This document shows positions 36,592-49,829 of a stretch of 64,000 nucleotides of DNA, piece by piece. The notes beneath the pieces were generated by a model. It was not told where the DNA came from. It ran no database searches and saw nothing but the letters and a program-made list of their open reading frames with translations. Every line of letters starts with the position of its first letter. Within the stretch, counting starts at the first letter, position 1. The translations under genes were made by a program, and so were the position numbers. The DNA is from Polynucleobacter sp. 73C-SIWE (GTDB lineage: Bacteria > Pseudomonadota > Gammaproteobacteria > Burkholderiales > Burkholderiaceae), in NCBI RefSeq assembly GCF_018882465.1, contig NZ_JACVOK010000001.1, forward strand, positions 310,001-374,000, written 5' to 3'.

Positions 36592-37392
36592 CTAAATTTT
36601 TCCAGTAACCCAATACGCAAAAAGACCAATATATTCATGAGTCAGCTTATTCCAGTTTTGAGCCCCATCTACTAAATCAAATGCCGTCCACTGAGGACTC
36701 CTGGCAGTCTGGTAATCGACCGGAACAGCAAGGACCTCAATTCCCTGTTGATGGAAAATTAATGTAGACCGATACATATGGCTTGCTGAGGTAATTAAAA
36801 GCCATGGCTTTCCAGCTTTACCTTGCCCAATCTCGGCAATCATTGGTTTCATGAAAAGGACATTTTCATAGGTATTGCGGGATTGGTTTTCGTAATAACC
36901 TGGTCTATCCGCTAACCCTTGCTCTTTGATGAGCTGTTTGAATGCCTCGGCCTCAGATACGCCTTTTGGTGTAATGCGGCCAGAAAATCCACTAAAGATG
37001 AAAGGTAAGTCTGGGTACTTACGAATAAGCTCGAAAGCCTTAGTTACCCGCTCAGCAGAAGAATAAATAGAAATCTCACCACGCTCGGTTGCAATATTCC
37101 CTCCTTCTATTGCACCACCCAAAATGATAATGCCACCAAAATCATCTGGTGATAGTTTTTCAATATACGTCTTTGGAACGGCATCCTCAAGAGGTCTTAG
37201 CAATAGCTCAGATGCAGGTAGCCATCCGACAATCAGCAGATCTAGAAGAGCAAATACTAAAAAGTGCTTACAAAGATGGGGTTTTCTCAATCCTAAAAAG
37301 AGCAAGCCAAGGCAAACGAAAACAATGATCCAGTTCAGCGGCTCAATACAAAATTGCACCGCCTTCGAAAGAATAAAAAAGATCGTATCCAT
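36592..37392 (-). CDS. YdcF/ElyC family (DUF218) membrane protein
   Basis: A 266-residue protein with two hydrophobic segments at about 18-37 and 45-65, then a DUF218 domain. That domain contains GGIIILGGAIEGG, the FIFSGFSGRITPKG segment and ENQSRNTYENVLF. ElyC of E. coli, with the same layout, affects undecaprenyl-phosphate use in envelope synthesis. YdcF relatives bind SAM, and the exact role here is unknown. I chose the ATG at 37392 because an earlier one at 37473 would overlap the divergent photolyase gene. Confidence 0.85.
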   Translation of the reverse strand: MDTIFFILSKAVQFCIEPLNWIIVFVCLGLLFLGLRKPHLCKHFLVFALLDLLIVGWLPASELLLRPLEDAVPKTYIEKLSPDDFGGIIILGGAIEGGNIATERGEISIYSSAERVTKAFELIRKYPDLPFIFSGFSGRITPKGVSEAEAFKQLIKEQGLADRPGYYENQSRNTYENVLFMKPMIAEIGQGKAGKPWLLITSASHMYRSTLIFHQQGIEVLAVPVDYQTARSPQWTAFDLVDGAQNWNKLTHEYIGLFAYWVTGKI

Positions 37393-37467
37393 AATTACTA
37401 TCGATCTTAACCCGTCTAGATATTCACCCTTCAGCAGCCCCCGCAAATTGGCCCTAATATAGGGGCT

Positions 37468-38943
37468 ATGCAAAAAGCTCTGGTTTGGCTCCGTCGCGAT
37501 CTTCGCCTATATGACAATGCCGCACTTTCCCACGCCCTAAAAGAGGCCAAACAGGTCTGGGTGAGCTTCATTTTTGATACTGACATTCTGAAGCCCCTGA
37601 TCCAGGGAGAGCTAGATGCTAAAGGTTTAAAACACGAGCGCCGTGTTGATTTTATTTGGCAAGGTCTAAAACAAATTGATGAAGAGCTACGCACCATGGG
37701 CGGAGGTCTCATTGTTCGCTTTGGTAAACCCCTTGAATGCATTCCGCAGATTGCTAAAGAACTGGATGTTGATACTGTCTTTACCAATCATGATTACGAA
37801 CCATCTGCGATTGCAAGGGATGAGTCTGTTAAAGCTGCATTACAAAAACTCAATATTCAGTTTGAAGATTTTAAAGATCAAGTAATTTTTGAGAAAAAAG
37901 AAATTCTTACCAACTCTAATACTGTTTTCTCCATCTTCACTCCTTATAAAAATAATTGGCTCAAGACGCTGCAAGAAAAAGATTTAGCTGCTCATGAATG
38001 CAAGGCTCGGCCAGGTCAATTTGCCGCTATTCCTAAAAAGCTAGACTCCCCACTCCCCTCCCTGGAATCGATGGGCTTTTGCCCTACTGGTATTGAAGCC
38101 TATTTGATGCCTGGCTCTGAGGGTGGGCAAGCATTTTTAGAAGACTTTCTTTCCCGCATTGATCAGTATCAAATTGGTAGAGACTTTCCCGCTATTAAAG
38201 GGGTCAGTTATTTATCAACCCATTTACGCTTTGGCATGCTCTCTATTAGAGGTCTGGTGCGCGAAGCACACCGTCGTATGCTAGCTGGAAGTATGGGCGC
38301 TACGATTTGGTTAAGCGAGCTCATTTGGCGCGATTTTTATTTCATGATTTTGGCTAACCATCCAAGGCTTGCTAAAGGTGCCTCATTTAAACCAGACTAT
38401 GACAATATTGTTTGGGAAAGTGGCGCCAACGCTAAGAAACTCTTTGCAGCCTGGTGTGAAGGTAAGACAGGCTATCCACTAGTTGACGCAGCAATGCATC
38501 AACTCAACCAGAGTGGGTATATGCACAATCGCCTACGCATGGTGGTGGCCAGCTTTCTGACTAAAGATTTAGGTATTAACTGGCGCTGGGGCGAAGCTTA
38601 TTTCGCGGAACATCTCAATGACTTTGAGCTCTCATCCAATAATGGCGGCTGGCAATGGGCCTCTTCGTCAGGTTGCGATGCCCAACCCTATTTCCGTATT
38701 TTCAATCCCATCACTCAATCAGAGAAATTTGATCCTGAAGGAAAATTCATCAGGCGCTATCTACCCCAACTTGAAAAGCTCTCAAAGAAATCGATTCATG
38801 CACCTTGGAAAGCTGGTCATATTGAGCTTGAAGCTGCTGGCATAGTCTTAGGCAGAGATTATCCCCTACCTGTTGTTGATCACGACGAAGCGCGTAAGAA
38901 AACTTTAGTGCGCTATAGCGTAGTAAAAAAAGTGAATGCGTAA
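37468..38943 (+). CDS. phrB: Deoxyribodipyrimidine photolyase
   Basis: Light-driven flavoenzyme that splits UV-induced cyclobutane pyrimidine dimers. The protein has 491 residues. The N-terminal antenna domain starts with LVWLRRDLRLYDNAAL. The FAD-binding catalytic domain (about 200-480) includes WLSELIWRDFYFMIL, HNRLRMVVASFLTKDL and WQWASSSGCDAQPYFRIFNP. These motifs fit class I CPD photolyases. A photolyase fits a surface-water organism, though many others carry it. Divergent from the ElyC-like gene. Confidence 0.94.
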   Translation: MQKALVWLRRDLRLYDNAALSHALKEAKQVWVSFIFDTDILKPLIQGELDAKGLKHERRVDFIWQGLKQIDEELRTMGGGLIVRFGKPLECIPQIAKELDVDTVFTNHDYEPSAIARDESVKAALQKLNIQFEDFKDQVIFEKKEILTNSNTVFSIFTPYKNNWLKTLQEKDLAAHECKARPGQFAAIPKKLDSPLPSLESMGFCPTGIEAYLMPGSEGGQAFLEDFLSRIDQYQIGRDFPAIKGVSYLSTHLRFGMLSIRGLVREAHRRMLAGSMGATIWLSELIWRDFYFMILANHPRLAKGASFKPDYDNIVWESGANAKKLFAAWCEGKTGYPLVDAAMHQLNQSGYMHNRLRMVVASFLTKDLGINWRWGEAYFAEHLNDFELSSNNGGWQWASSSGCDAQPYFRIFNPITQSEKFDPEGKFIRRYLPQLEKLSKKSIHAPWKAGHIELEAAGIVLGRDYPLPVVDHDEARKKTLVRYSVVKKVNA

Positions 38944-38977
38944 TCGTCTGAGGGATGCTTTTCCACTAAGATAAGAG

Positions 38978-39817
38978 ATGAGCAAAATTTATGCTGTGGG
39001 CGATGTCCAAGGATGCGCCCCCTCACTTAAAGCCTTAGTAAAAAGTCTTCCTAAGAAATCCAAAATGATTTTTTTAGGGGATTTAGTTAATCGCGGGCCG
39101 AACTCTCTTGGCGCCCTAAGGCAACTCAAATCCTTACAAGAATCTGGCCGTGCTGAATGTATCTTAGGAAACCACGATCTTCATCTATTGGCGATTGATG
39201 CTGGCGTTCGCAATCCTAAAGGTTTAGATACAGTTGATGCCATTCTCAAAGCGCCTGATCGCAAAGAACTCATCAATTGGGTGCGTAATCGGCCGATGGC
39301 GCTCAGTAATGGCAAAGTGCTTACTGTGCATGCCGGCGTTCTCCCACAATGGGACTTACAGCAAACAATTGAATGTGCTCAAGAGGTTGAAAAAGCCCTG
39401 CGCAGTAAATCCTATAAGCAATTTTTAGCCAATATGTATGGCAATACTCCCAACCAATGGAGTAACTCGCTAAAAGGTTATGAGCGCCTACGTGTCATCA
39501 CCAATGCGCTAACCCGTATGCGTTTTTGTACGCCAAGCGGTCAGATGGAGTTTGACAGCAAAGAAGGCTTAGAGAATGGTCCCAAGGGTTACATTCCCTG
39601 GTTTAAAGTACCTAAGCGCAAAACCGCTAACGCCCTCATCTATTTTGGTCATTGGTCTACCTTAGGATTATTACGACGCAATAATGTGATTGGCTTAGAT
39701 ACCGGATGCGTTTGGGGCGGAAAATTAACAGCCCTAGAAATTGCAGACTCCAATAAAGATTCGAAAAGCCTTGAGATTATTCAGGTGAATGGATATGACC
39801 ATCCACTCAGAATGTAA
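38978..39817 (+). CDS. apaH: Symmetrical bis(5'-nucleosyl)-tetraphosphatase
   Basis: Hydrolyses Ap4A to two ADP, and also removes Np4 caps from RNA in E. coli. The protein has 279 residues of the metallophosphoesterase fold. The motifs are GDVQGCAPSLK (7-17), FLGDLVNRGPNSL near 32-44 and GNHDLHLL near 67-74. It follows phrB by 34 bases and converges with hemL over eight bases. Confidence 0.96.
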   Translation: MSKIYAVGDVQGCAPSLKALVKSLPKKSKMIFLGDLVNRGPNSLGALRQLKSLQESGRAECILGNHDLHLLAIDAGVRNPKGLDTVDAILKAPDRKELINWVRNRPMALSNGKVLTVHAGVLPQWDLQQTIECAQEVEKALRSKSYKQFLANMYGNTPNQWSNSLKGYERLRVITNALTRMRFCTPSGQMEFDSKEGLENGPKGYIPWFKVPKRKTANALIYFGHWSTLGLLRRNNVIGLDTGCVWGGKLTALEIADSNKDSKSLEIIQVNGYDHPLRM

Positions 39818-39825
39818 TTACTGGG

Positions 39826-41127
39826 TTAGAGCTTCTTAAATGAGTTCTCAGCTGCAGCAATGATGGCATTGACCACTTCATTATCATGCGCAATGGAGGT
39901 GAACCCAGCCTCGTAAGCTGATGGTGCAAGATACACACCCTCATCAAGCATCAGATGAAAAAATTTCTTGAATGCCTCAACATCTGATTTAGTCACCGCC
40001 TCGTAGGAAGTTGGTATCTGACTCGTAAAATAGAAACCAAACATACCGCCTTCGCTATCGACTGAAAATGGAATATTTGCCTTGTCAGCCGCTTGCTTCA
40101 AACCAGTCATGAGCTTTTGAGTTTGTCCGCCTAGGCATTCATAAAAACCATCTCTAGAAATAATCTCTAGACTCTTCAGGCCTGCCGCCACAGCCACTGG
40201 ATTACCAGATAAAGTGCCTGCCTGGTAAACGCTACCTAATGGTGCAAGCTTTGACATGATTTCTTTTTTCCCGCCAAAAGCTGCCATGGGCATACCACCG
40301 CCCATAACTTTGCCTAAGCAAGTCAGGTCAGGGGTAATGCCTTGCAAAGACTGAGCACCGCCTAAGGCAACCCTAAAACCTGTCATTACTTCGTCGTAAA
40401 TCAATACACTGCCATGCTTGCTTGTGAGATTACGAATCGCAGATAAAAATTCTTTGGAGGGCTTAATCAAATTCATATTGCCAGCAATAGGCTCTAAGAT
40501 CACAGCAGCAATCTGATCACCCTGCTTCTTAAAGACTTCTTCAATCGCAGCTACATCGTTATATGGCAATACCAATGTGTGCTTTACCAAGTCTTGCGGT
40601 ACACCTCCAGAGGATGGTGCGTTTTGAGTAGAGTCGGCAAAGGTTAATAAGCCAGAGCCCGCCTTAACCAGAAGACTGTCTGCATGGCCGTGATAACAGC
40701 CTTCAAATTTAATAATTAAGTCACGACCGGTATAGCCGCGCGCAAGACGGAGGGCGCTCATTGTTGCCTCGGTACCGCTCGAAACCATGCGGACCTGCTC
40801 AACGCTAGGCATTACGGCGCAAATACGCTCTGCTAATTCAATCTCGCCCTCGGTTGGAGCGCCATAACTAAAACTGGTTTCTGCCGCTTTTTGTACTGCC
40901 TCGACAACTTCTGGGTTTGCATGCCCAACAATCATAGGGCCCCAAGACATAATCAAATCAATGTAACGCTTATTGTTGGCATCCCAAAAATAAGGGCCTT
41001 TGGCTTTAGTAACAAAACGGGGTGTACCACCCACCTGACGAAATGCCCTCACCGGTGAGTTCACGCCACCCGGAATTGTCTTTTGAGCACGCTCAAATAA
41101 AATCTCGTTTTGATCTACCTTTGCCAT
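39826..41127 (-). CDS. hemL: Glutamate-1-semialdehyde 2,1-aminomutase
   Basis: PLP enzyme making 5-aminolevulinate, the tetrapyrrole precursor, from glutamate-1-semialdehyde. The protein has 433 residues. PLP Lys273 sits in [11 protein letters not shown], and Asp245 of YDEVMTGFR contacts the cofactor. The N-terminal [11 protein letters not shown] is typical. A rubredoxin gene lies 13 bases upstream on the same strand, a pairing seen in other Burkholderiales. Confidence 0.97.
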   Translation of the reverse strand: MAKVDQNEILFERAQKTIPGGVNSPVRAFRQVGGTPRFVTKAKGPYFWDANNKRYIDLIMSWGPMIVGHANPEVVEAVQKAAETSFSYGAPTEGEIELAERICAVMPSVEQVRMVSSGTEATMSALRLARGYTGRDLIIKFEGCYHGHADSLLVKAGSGLLTFADSTQNAPSSGGVPQDLVKHTLVLPYNDVAAIEEVFKKQGDQIAAVILEPIAGNMNLIKPSKEFLSAIRNLTSKHGSVLIYDEVMTGFRVALGGAQSLQGITPDLTCLGKVMGGGMPMAAFGGKKEIMSKLAPLGSVYQAGTLSGNPVAVAAGLKSLEIISRDGFYECLGGQTQKLMTGLKQAADKANIPFSVDSEGGMFGFYFTSQIPTSYEAVTKSDVEAFKKFFHLMLDEGVYLAPSAYEAGFTSIAHDNEVVNAIIAAAENSFKKL

Positions 41128-41140
41128 TATGAGTTCCTAA

Positions 41141-41311
41141 TTAAATCGCCATCATTTCAAAATCATCCTTACGGGCACCACATTCTGGACAGGTCCAATT
41201 CATTGGCACATCTTTCCAGAGGGTCCCTGGAGCAATGCCCTCATCAGGCAAGCCGGCCGCCTCATCATAGACCCAACCACAGATCAGACACATATAGGTT
41301 TTAAATTCCAT
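41141..41311 (-). CDS. Rubredoxin
   Basis: A 56-residue iron protein too short for most automatic cut-offs. The two CxxC-type iron-binding loops are clear: Cys8 and Cys11 (MCLICGWVYDE) and Cys41 and Cys44 (NWTCPECGARKDDF). The invariant DVPMNWTCP segment is present. Rubredoxins are one-electron carriers; the partner here is unknown. It stops 13 bases before hemL and is probably co-transcribed with it. Confidence 0.96.
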   Translation of the reverse strand: MEFKTYMCLICGWVYDEAAGLPDEGIAPGTLWKDVPMNWTCPECGARKDDFEMMAI

Positions 41312-41372
41312 TGCATTACTCTCCGCTCTATTTCTTTAGGATTTAATCACTAGTAGCTTTATTTTAAAGTGC

Positions 41373-42827
41373 TTAGTCTTCACTCGAAGAAGGCCGCTTT
41401 GAATGCATCTCAAACTTAAATAAACGGCACTCTAGTGGGCCATTAAATAATGGGGTACGCTTAGATTCCTTAATACGCAACTGTCCAGGCAAAGCCATAT
41501 CGGCAGTCAATACAAAGACATTCCATCCACCAAAAGTATCTTTCAGGTGTTGGCCAAATTGGCGTAAGAACTCTACAAACTTAGGATCTTGCTCCTCTTG
41601 GGCTTGAAGCTTCTTCAAAGACTCGCGGCTAGATCGCTTGGCACTCTGACGGCCTGTTTCTAAGTTCATCTCAAAACGATTCTCTGGTTCAGCACCATAC
41701 TCGACATCACTAGAGTCACGATCCTGTGTGCCGCCACCTCTACCGCCTTTAATGACAAGACGCTCACCATAAGGCGGGTTTAATAACATCACGCCTTGCT
41801 GAGCATTCATTGGGGGCTTACTTGCTAGAGCATCAACCTGACGTACCAGCGGTTGATCTGGCAACTGCGCTCTTTGCCAATTACCCCTAAACATGGAGAC
41901 TAATTTTTCATTGATATCTCCGCCACTAATTTTTAAGGAATCTACATCTGGATATTGCTTACGCTTTTCTAGCATTTGCGCCAGTGCAGCTTCTTTCAAA
42001 CTACCCCAGCGCTTTTGCTCAGCCGCTTCATTAAAGGGCTTCAGTCTCTGAAAGCTAAAGCCGTTTGCAGATGTGACGAGTGGGCGATAAGCTAATCTAC
42101 TAGGCTTGGCATCATCGCCATACATTCCCGCCCGAATCGCTCCCGGCGGAATAGAGAGTGCCATTTGAGCAGCCTCAATCAAAAATGTACCGCTACCGCA
42201 CATTGGATCAAATAAAGACTGGCCAGGCTTCCAAGCAGTGATCGATAAAATACCGGCAGCTAAGTTTTCTTTAAGAGGTGCATCGCCCTTTTCATCCCGC
42301 CAACCGCGCTTAAAGAGAGCCTCGCCGGAAGTATCTAAGTAAATGGTAATTTGGGTTGCAGTTAAGTGCGCCTGAACACGCACATCTGGAAAGGCTGTAT
42401 CAATACTGGGACGATCACCAGTAACATCTCGTAAGCGATCTACGATGGCATCTTTAATTTTGAGCGTCGCAAAGTTCAAACTTTTTAGCGGAGAGCGGTG
42501 GGCAGTAACATCAACCCGCAAGGTTTGTTTAGAGGTAAACCAATCTTCCCAGGCTAAGCCGCTAGCCAATTTATAAAGGTCCTCTTCTTGCCTATAAGGT
42601 GCTTGTGCCATTTGCAACAAAACACGGCTTGCAATTCTGGAATGTAAATTCAAGGCCATGGCCGCAGAAATCGGCGCTGCAAGACCAATACCCCCTGTTG
42701 GGCTAGTTGGTGTTGGATCAATCACCCAAGTACCTAGCGCCTTAGAATCCGGGCGTGCGGCAATCTCTGCAAGCTCCCGAGCCAGCGGTACTTCTAAACC
42801 GCCTGGACAAACAACAAAAAATCTCAT
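41373..42827 (-). CDS. THUMP-domain 23S rRNA guanine-N2 methyltransferase, RlmL-type
   Basis: A 484-residue SAM-dependent RNA methyltransferase. The THUMP domain occupies about 60-165. The catalytic domain shows the SAM motif FDPMCGSGTFLIEAA (206-220) and the NPPYGERL motif (350-357) that flips the target base. It corresponds to the N-terminal RlmL half of E. coli RlmKL (G2445 methylation); the RlmK half is absent. Between residues about 359 and 415 there is a Gly/Arg/Glu-rich low-complexity insertion not present in E. coli, after which the usual FGGWNVFVLT...NGPLECRL end follows. Confidence 0.85.
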   Translation of the reverse strand: MRFFVVCPGGLEVPLARELAEIAARPDSKALGTWVIDPTPTSPTGGIGLAAPISAAMALNLHSRIASRVLLQMAQAPYRQEEDLYKLASGLAWEDWFTSKQTLRVDVTAHRSPLKSLNFATLKIKDAIVDRLRDVTGDRPSIDTAFPDVRVQAHLTATQITIYLDTSGEALFKRGWRDEKGDAPLKENLAAGILSITAWKPGQSLFDPMCGSGTFLIEAAQMALSIPPGAIRAGMYGDDAKPSRLAYRPLVTSANGFSFQRLKPFNEAAEQKRWGSLKEAALAQMLEKRKQYPDVDSLKISGGDINEKLVSMFRGNWQRAQLPDQPLVRQVDALASKPPMNAQQGVMLLNPPYGERLVIKGGRGGGTQDRDSSDVEYGAEPENRFEMNLETGRQSAKRSSRESLKKLQAQEEQDPKFVEFLRQFGQHLKDTFGGWNVFVLTADMALPGQLRIKESKRTPLFNGPLECRLFKFEMHSKRPSSSED

Positions 42828-42873
42828 GGGGCTAACAATCTAAAAAGGGTAATCAGGAAAAATAGGATCGTAC

Positions 42874-43299
42874 TTAGGGCTTAAACAGAACTAGCGCAAC
42901 AACAATCACTAGCAAAATGACTGGTACTTCATTAAACCAGCGATACCAAACACCAGACTTTATATTCACTCCAGCACGAAATTTCTTGAGCAAACCATAG
43001 CATGCGTGGTGATAGCCGATGATTAATAAAACAAAAAATAACTTCGCATGCATCCAGATATCGCCAGCACCAATCCCAAAATACAGCCAGAGTATTAAGC
43101 CAAGTAGAACAGCTGGCACAGCCAAGATAGTCATGAATCGAAAGAGGCGATCGGCCATACCTATAAGGCGTACATGAGCATCTATATTTTTCTCATCAGC
43201 CAAGTTCACGAAGATGCGTGGTAGATAAAACAGGCCCGCAAACCATGAAGTAATCAAGACAATATGGAAAGTTTTAATCCAGAGATAAGCGTTCGTCAT
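42874..43299 (-). CDS. hemJ: Protoporphyrinogen oxidase HemJ-like membrane protein
   Basis: A 141-residue four-helix membrane protein of the HemJ/UPF0093 family, which oxidises protoporphyrinogen IX to protoporphyrin IX. The N-terminal helix carries the conserved His12 in KTFHIVLITSWFAGLFYLPRI. A further conserved stretch is WMHAKLFFVLLIIGYHHACYG with Lys and His residues. With hemL 1.7 kb away it adds a heme theme, but the two are not in one operon. The gene lies six bases downstream of proA. Confidence 0.86.
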   Translation of the reverse strand: MTNAYLWIKTFHIVLITSWFAGLFYLPRIFVNLADEKNIDAHVRLIGMADRLFRFMTILAVPAVLLGLILWLYFGIGAGDIWMHAKLFFVLLIIGYHHACYGLLKKFRAGVNIKSGVWYRWFNEVPVILLVIVVALVLFKP

Positions 43300-43304
43300 A
43301 TTTT

Positions 43305-44594
43305 TTAAGTACGAATCTCGCCATGACCCATGACGATATATTTCAGTGAGGTTAAGCCATCTAGACCAACTGGTCCACGGGCATGCAACTTGTCATTCGA
43401 GATACCAATTTCGGCGCCCAAACCATATTCAAAGCCATCCGCAAAGCGCGTACTGGCATTCACCATCACGCTAGCACTATCGACCTCACGCAAGAAACGA
43501 TCTGCTTGCTCCTTGTTATTGGTAATAATCGCATCGGTATGCTTACTGCCATAACGCTCGATATGATTCATGGCTTCATCGATATCGGCCACAGTCTTGA
43601 TTGACAAAATAGGGGCTAAATATTCTGTTTGCCAATCTTCTTCAGTAGCATCCACTAGATTCTGAAAACTATTTTCTTCAAGTATTTTGCGTGTTAAAGC
43701 ATCAACACGTAACTCCACACCCTTGTCTTGATAAATCTTACAAAGCGTAGGTAGTACTTTTTGTCCAACAGCTAGATTCACTAAGAGTGTTTCCATTGCA
43801 TTACATGGCGCATAACGCTGAGTTTTAGCGTTGTCACACACCTTAATTGCCATGGCAATGTCTGCATCGGCATCAATATAGGTATGGCAGATGCCATCTA
43901 GATGCTTGATCATTGGCACACGTGCTTCGGCCATCAAGCGTGCAATCAAACTCTTGCCGCCCCGTGGCACGATCACGTCAATGTATTGAGTCATCGTGAT
44001 CATTTCGCCAACAGCGCTTCGGTCAATTGTACCGACTACCTGAACAGCGTCTTTAGGAAGATTCGCTGCAGCCAAACCCTCTTGAATAATTTGGGCCAGC
44101 AAAGTATTGGAATCAATTGCCTCGGAGCCGCCTCGTAAGATCACCGCATTGCCTGATTTCAGACAAAGTGCCGCTGCATCAATGGTGACGTTTGGACGTG
44201 ACTCATAAATGATGCCAATGACACCTAGTGGAACACGCATTTGACCAATTTCAATGCCGGAGGCTTGCTTTTGAAAAGCGGAAACTTTTCCAATCGGATC
44301 ATCTAGCGAAACGATTTGCTCGAGACCTAAAGCCATAGTTTCAATAGTCTTTGGAGTCATCGTGAGCCGATCTACAAATGCGGCATCTTGACCATTTGCT
44401 TTTGCGCGCTCTACATCTTGTAAATTGACTTTCTCAATATCACCTGCTTTTTGGCGGATAAGCTTTGCAATATGTAGGAGGGCCTGATTCTTTTGCTCAG
44501 AAGATGCTCGCGCCATCGCACGCGATGCGCTACGTGCCCGCCTGCCGATATCTTGCATCATCTCTTGAATATTTAAAGTCATCCCTGTACTCAT
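43305..44594 (-). CDS. proA: Gamma-glutamyl phosphate reductase
   Basis: Second step of proline synthesis, reducing gamma-glutamyl phosphate with NADPH. The protein has 429 residues with the aldehyde dehydrogenase fold. The catalytic Cys is in [13 protein letters not shown], about 60% along the chain. The [12 protein letters not shown] motif and [14 protein letters not shown] near residue 120 are also diagnostic. It follows holA by 20 bases on the same strand; ProB is not here. Confidence 0.97.
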   Translation of the reverse strand: MSTGMTLNIQEMMQDIGRRARSASRAMARASSEQKNQALLHIAKLIRQKAGDIEKVNLQDVERAKANGQDAAFVDRLTMTPKTIETMALGLEQIVSLDDPIGKVSAFQKQASGIEIGQMRVPLGVIGIIYESRPNVTIDAAALCLKSGNAVILRGGSEAIDSNTLLAQIIQEGLAAANLPKDAVQVVGTIDRSAVGEMITMTQYIDVIVPRGGKSLIARLMAEARVPMIKHLDGICHTYIDADADIAMAIKVCDNAKTQRYAPCNAMETLLVNLAVGQKVLPTLCKIYQDKGVELRVDALTRKILEENSFQNLVDATEEDWQTEYLAPILSIKTVADIDEAMNHIERYGSKHTDAIITNNKEQADRFLREVDSASVMVNASTRFADGFEYGLGAEIGISNDKLHARGPVGLDGLTSLKYIVMGHGEIRT

Positions 44595-44614
44595 ATTTCT
44601 AGCTTCCTAAACCA

Positions 44615-45676
44615 TTACCGTAATAAATTTCCCAGCAAGCGCAAACCATCCCATGGGTCTGCCGGTAACTCTGCTGCATGTAGACCTTTGGACTGTCGAT
44701 CTAAACCTGCTGCAAGTTGCATTGCTCTGCGCAACTTGAGCGGTTGCACCCTTCTAATAGCCGCTGGGTATAAACGCTCTTTATTGCCCCAAATCCGATT
44801 AGCCCGCATGAGCTGTTGAACAGACTCCCCAGCATCACTCGCAGCCTTTAATTTAGATAGTAGCCTAAGCTCTTCAGTTACGCTCCACAAAATGAGTACC
44901 AAAGGCTCGCCCTCGCCTTTTAAGCCGTCTAACATACGATTTAACCTTGGTAAATCGCCAGCAAGCATGGCTTCGGTTAATTCAAAAACGTTATAACGAG
45001 CCACCTTCAAAATAGAAGATCGAATTTGCTCTTCAGTTAGCTTGCCCTCGGGATATAGCAACCCCAATTTCAATATTTCTTGATGGGCGGCAATGAGATT
45101 ACCCTCAACCTGATCGGCAATAAATTCCAAAGCGCGCTGACCCTGGGGCCCAGCTTCAACTTCTTGACTTTGCTTCTTGAGTCGACCAGCAATCCATTGC
45201 GGCAAATGACTGCGATCCAAGGTATCCACCTGAATAGCCATACCAGCATCATCAAGTGCACTAAACCAGCCAGAAGTTTTCGTTTTTCCATCCAGTCTAG
45301 GCAGCACAATACAAACCACTGTATCTGGGCCATTTGCACCATCTTGCTGAGAAGCGATTTGTGCAGCGAATTGTTTTAAAGCATCTGCCCCATCTCGACC
45401 CGGCTTACCAGTTGGAATACGTAACTCTACCCAGCGCTTATCACCAAACAAGGACATTGTTTGGCCAGCATTCATGAGGGCGCCCCAATCAAACCCACGC
45501 TCTTGTACAAAAACTTCACGATCAGTAAATCCCAATCTTTTAGCGGCTGTACGCAACTGATCCATTGCCTCCATCATCAATAGCGGCTCATCACCACTAA
45601 AAACATAGAGCGGCAACATAGTAGCGCCAGAACTTAATGATTTGAGATGCGTTTGTAAGGCATCAACTTTCACCAT
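44615..45676 (-). CDS. holA: DNA polymerase III subunit delta
   Basis: Opens the beta sliding clamp as the wrench of the clamp loader. The protein has 353 residues of the HolA family. The N-terminal segment PLYVFSGDEPLLMMEAMDQLR corresponds to the conserved Y/F-x-GDE-L-L motif that precedes clamp contact. The C-terminal helical collar domain includes NKERLYPAAIRR. It follows lptE by 19 bases; leuS-lptE-holA is a conserved proteobacterial order. Confidence 0.94.
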   Translation of the reverse strand: MVKVDALQTHLKSLSSGATMLPLYVFSGDEPLLMMEAMDQLRTAAKRLGFTDREVFVQERGFDWGALMNAGQTMSLFGDKRWVELRIPTGKPGRDGADALKQFAAQIASQQDGANGPDTVVCIVLPRLDGKTKTSGWFSALDDAGMAIQVDTLDRSHLPQWIAGRLKKQSQEVEAGPQGQRALEFIADQVEGNLIAAHQEILKLGLLYPEGKLTEEQIRSSILKVARYNVFELTEAMLAGDLPRLNRMLDGLKGEGEPLVLILWSVTEELRLLSKLKAASDAGESVQQLMRANRIWGNKERLYPAAIRRVQPLKLRRAMQLAAGLDRQSKGLHAAELPADPWDGLRLLGNLLR

Positions 45677-45695
45677 GGCAGTTCTCTATCTATCC

Positions 45696-46223
45696 CTAGA
45701 AAGATCTTGCTTGTGGATTTTTGGCGGCAGCAGCAATACGACGCAATATCTGTACAGCCAGATCTTTGCGCATTAATGTCAAAAATTGCTGCTGCTGAAC
45801 ATCGGTTGCTAACACAGTGGTATTCGAGAAGTCCATATCTCTAGTGATATAAATCTCGCTTTCAGGAACAATCTCTCCACCAGCAATGTCATAGACTCTA
45901 AACATGACCCGAATAGTTAAGCGATATGCCGAAATCTGACCGTTGGAACTATAGGCCAATATTTCTCTGCCGTTAACTTCATTACTGATATCTAAAATTA
46001 AATCGGCATCTTTAGGATTAATCGCAACCTTGACATCGGTCCCAGTCAAAATCGCAGTTTGCAAATCACCACGCAAGGGAGGTGAGGGATTGCCTGTGAT
46101 TGCAATTGCCTTAAAGGGCAAATCAACCATTCCACGTATGCGGTAACCGCAGGCAATCAAGCCACTTATGGGAGCAGTAACAATGAAGCCAATTAAGGCA
46201 CGTCGAAGATGATTTGCGCTCAT
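45696..46223 (-). CDS. lptE: LPS-assembly lipoprotein LptE
   Basis: Outer-membrane lipoprotein plug of the LptD translocon that inserts lipopolysaccharide into the outer leaflet. The protein has 175 residues. The lipobox SGLIAC places the lipidated Cys at residue 25. The following GYRIRG and the compact alpha/beta core are typical of LptE/RlpB. It lies 15 bases downstream of leuS and is probably co-transcribed with leuS and holA. Confidence 0.93.
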   Translation of the reverse strand: MSANHLRRALIGFIVTAPISGLIACGYRIRGMVDLPFKAIAITGNPSPPLRGDLQTAILTGTDVKVAINPKDADLILDISNEVNGREILAYSSNGQISAYRLTIRVMFRVYDIAGGEIVPESEIYITRDMDFSNTTVLATDVQQQQFLTLMRKDLAVQILRRIAAAAKNPQARSF

Positions 46224-46238
46224 GTATTTATTTTCTAG

Positions 46239-48911
<2,673 letters not shown>

Positions 48912-48960
48912 TCAAGACAACTCTTTTCTTCTATTTTTAGTTATTCGTTAATACTGGATG

Positions 48961-49764
48961 CTATTTACGCAAACTCAGAACGTCTTGCATGTCATACAGG
49001 CCAGCATTTTGGGTTTGCAAGAAGCGCGCGGCACGCAAGGAGCCTTGAGCATAGGATTGGCGGCTAGAGGACTTATGGCTAATTTCAATACGCTCACCAT
49101 CTCCGGCAAATAGAACCGTGTGATCCCCAACAATATCGCCACCACGAATGGTTGCAAATCCAATGGATCCTTCTTTGCGCTCACCAGTGTGACCTTCACG
49201 AGCATAGACAGCAAGGTCGCCTAACTTTTCTCCCAAAGCATCGGCAATAACCTCACCCATCTTCAGCGCAGTTCCCGAAGGAGCATCAACTTTATGGCGA
49301 TGATGAGCTTCAATAATTTCAATGTCATAACCTTGATTAAGCATCTTCGCTGCAATCTCAAGTAACTTGAATGTGGCATTAACGCCAACACTCATATTGG
49401 GAGCAAACACAATCGCCAGCTTGGTAGAGGCCTTTTTGAGGCTCGCAATTTGTTCAGTACCCAAACCCGTTGTACCAATAATCATTTTGGTACCAGTTTT
49501 CTCTGCAATAGCTAAATGGGCCATCGTCCCTTCAGGCCTGGTGAAGTCTATTAAAAATTGAGCGCCTGCTAAAACCTGGGAAACGTCAGCTGAAATGATG
49601 ACTCCGGTTTTTTTTCCTAAGAATGCGCCAGCATCCTCGCCTAACTGAGGAGAAGACGTATGCTCAAGTGCGCCAACCAATTGGGCATCAGGCGTATTTA
49701 GCACGGCCTCAATCAACATCTTTCCCATGCGACCAGTTGCTCCAGCAATTGCGATCTTCATCAT
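48961..49764 (-). CDS. dapB: 4-hydroxy-tetrahydrodipicolinate reductase
   Basis: Reduces the dihydrodipicolinate intermediate in lysine and diaminopimelate synthesis. The protein has 267 residues. The nucleotide-binding motif [10 protein letters not shown] is at 8-17, and the family signature [15 protein letters not shown] is near 154-168. It lies between bamE and leuS on the same strand, 65 bases after bamE. Confidence 0.97.
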   Translation of the reverse strand: MMKIAIAGATGRMGKMLIEAVLNTPDAQLVGALEHTSSPQLGEDAGAFLGKKTGVIISADVSQVLAGAQFLIDFTRPEGTMAHLAIAEKTGTKMIIGTTGLGTEQIASLKKASTKLAIVFAPNMSVGVNATFKLLEIAAKMLNQGYDIEIIEAHHRHKVDAPSGTALKMGEVIADALGEKLGDLAVYAREGHTGERKEGSIGFATIRGGDIVGDHTVLFAGDGERIEISHKSSSRQSYAQGSLRAARFLQTQNAGLYDMQDVLSLRK

Positions 49765-49829
49765 TTATTTCATCACTTCAAATTAAAGGTAATTACAGTT
49801 TGACTTGGGTACCAATACAGCCATCATTT

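Noticed and set aside
37124..37462. 112-codon plus-strand ORF leading into phrB
   Set aside because: It is antisense to the ElyC-like gene and ends just before phrB; the translation has no recognisable pattern.
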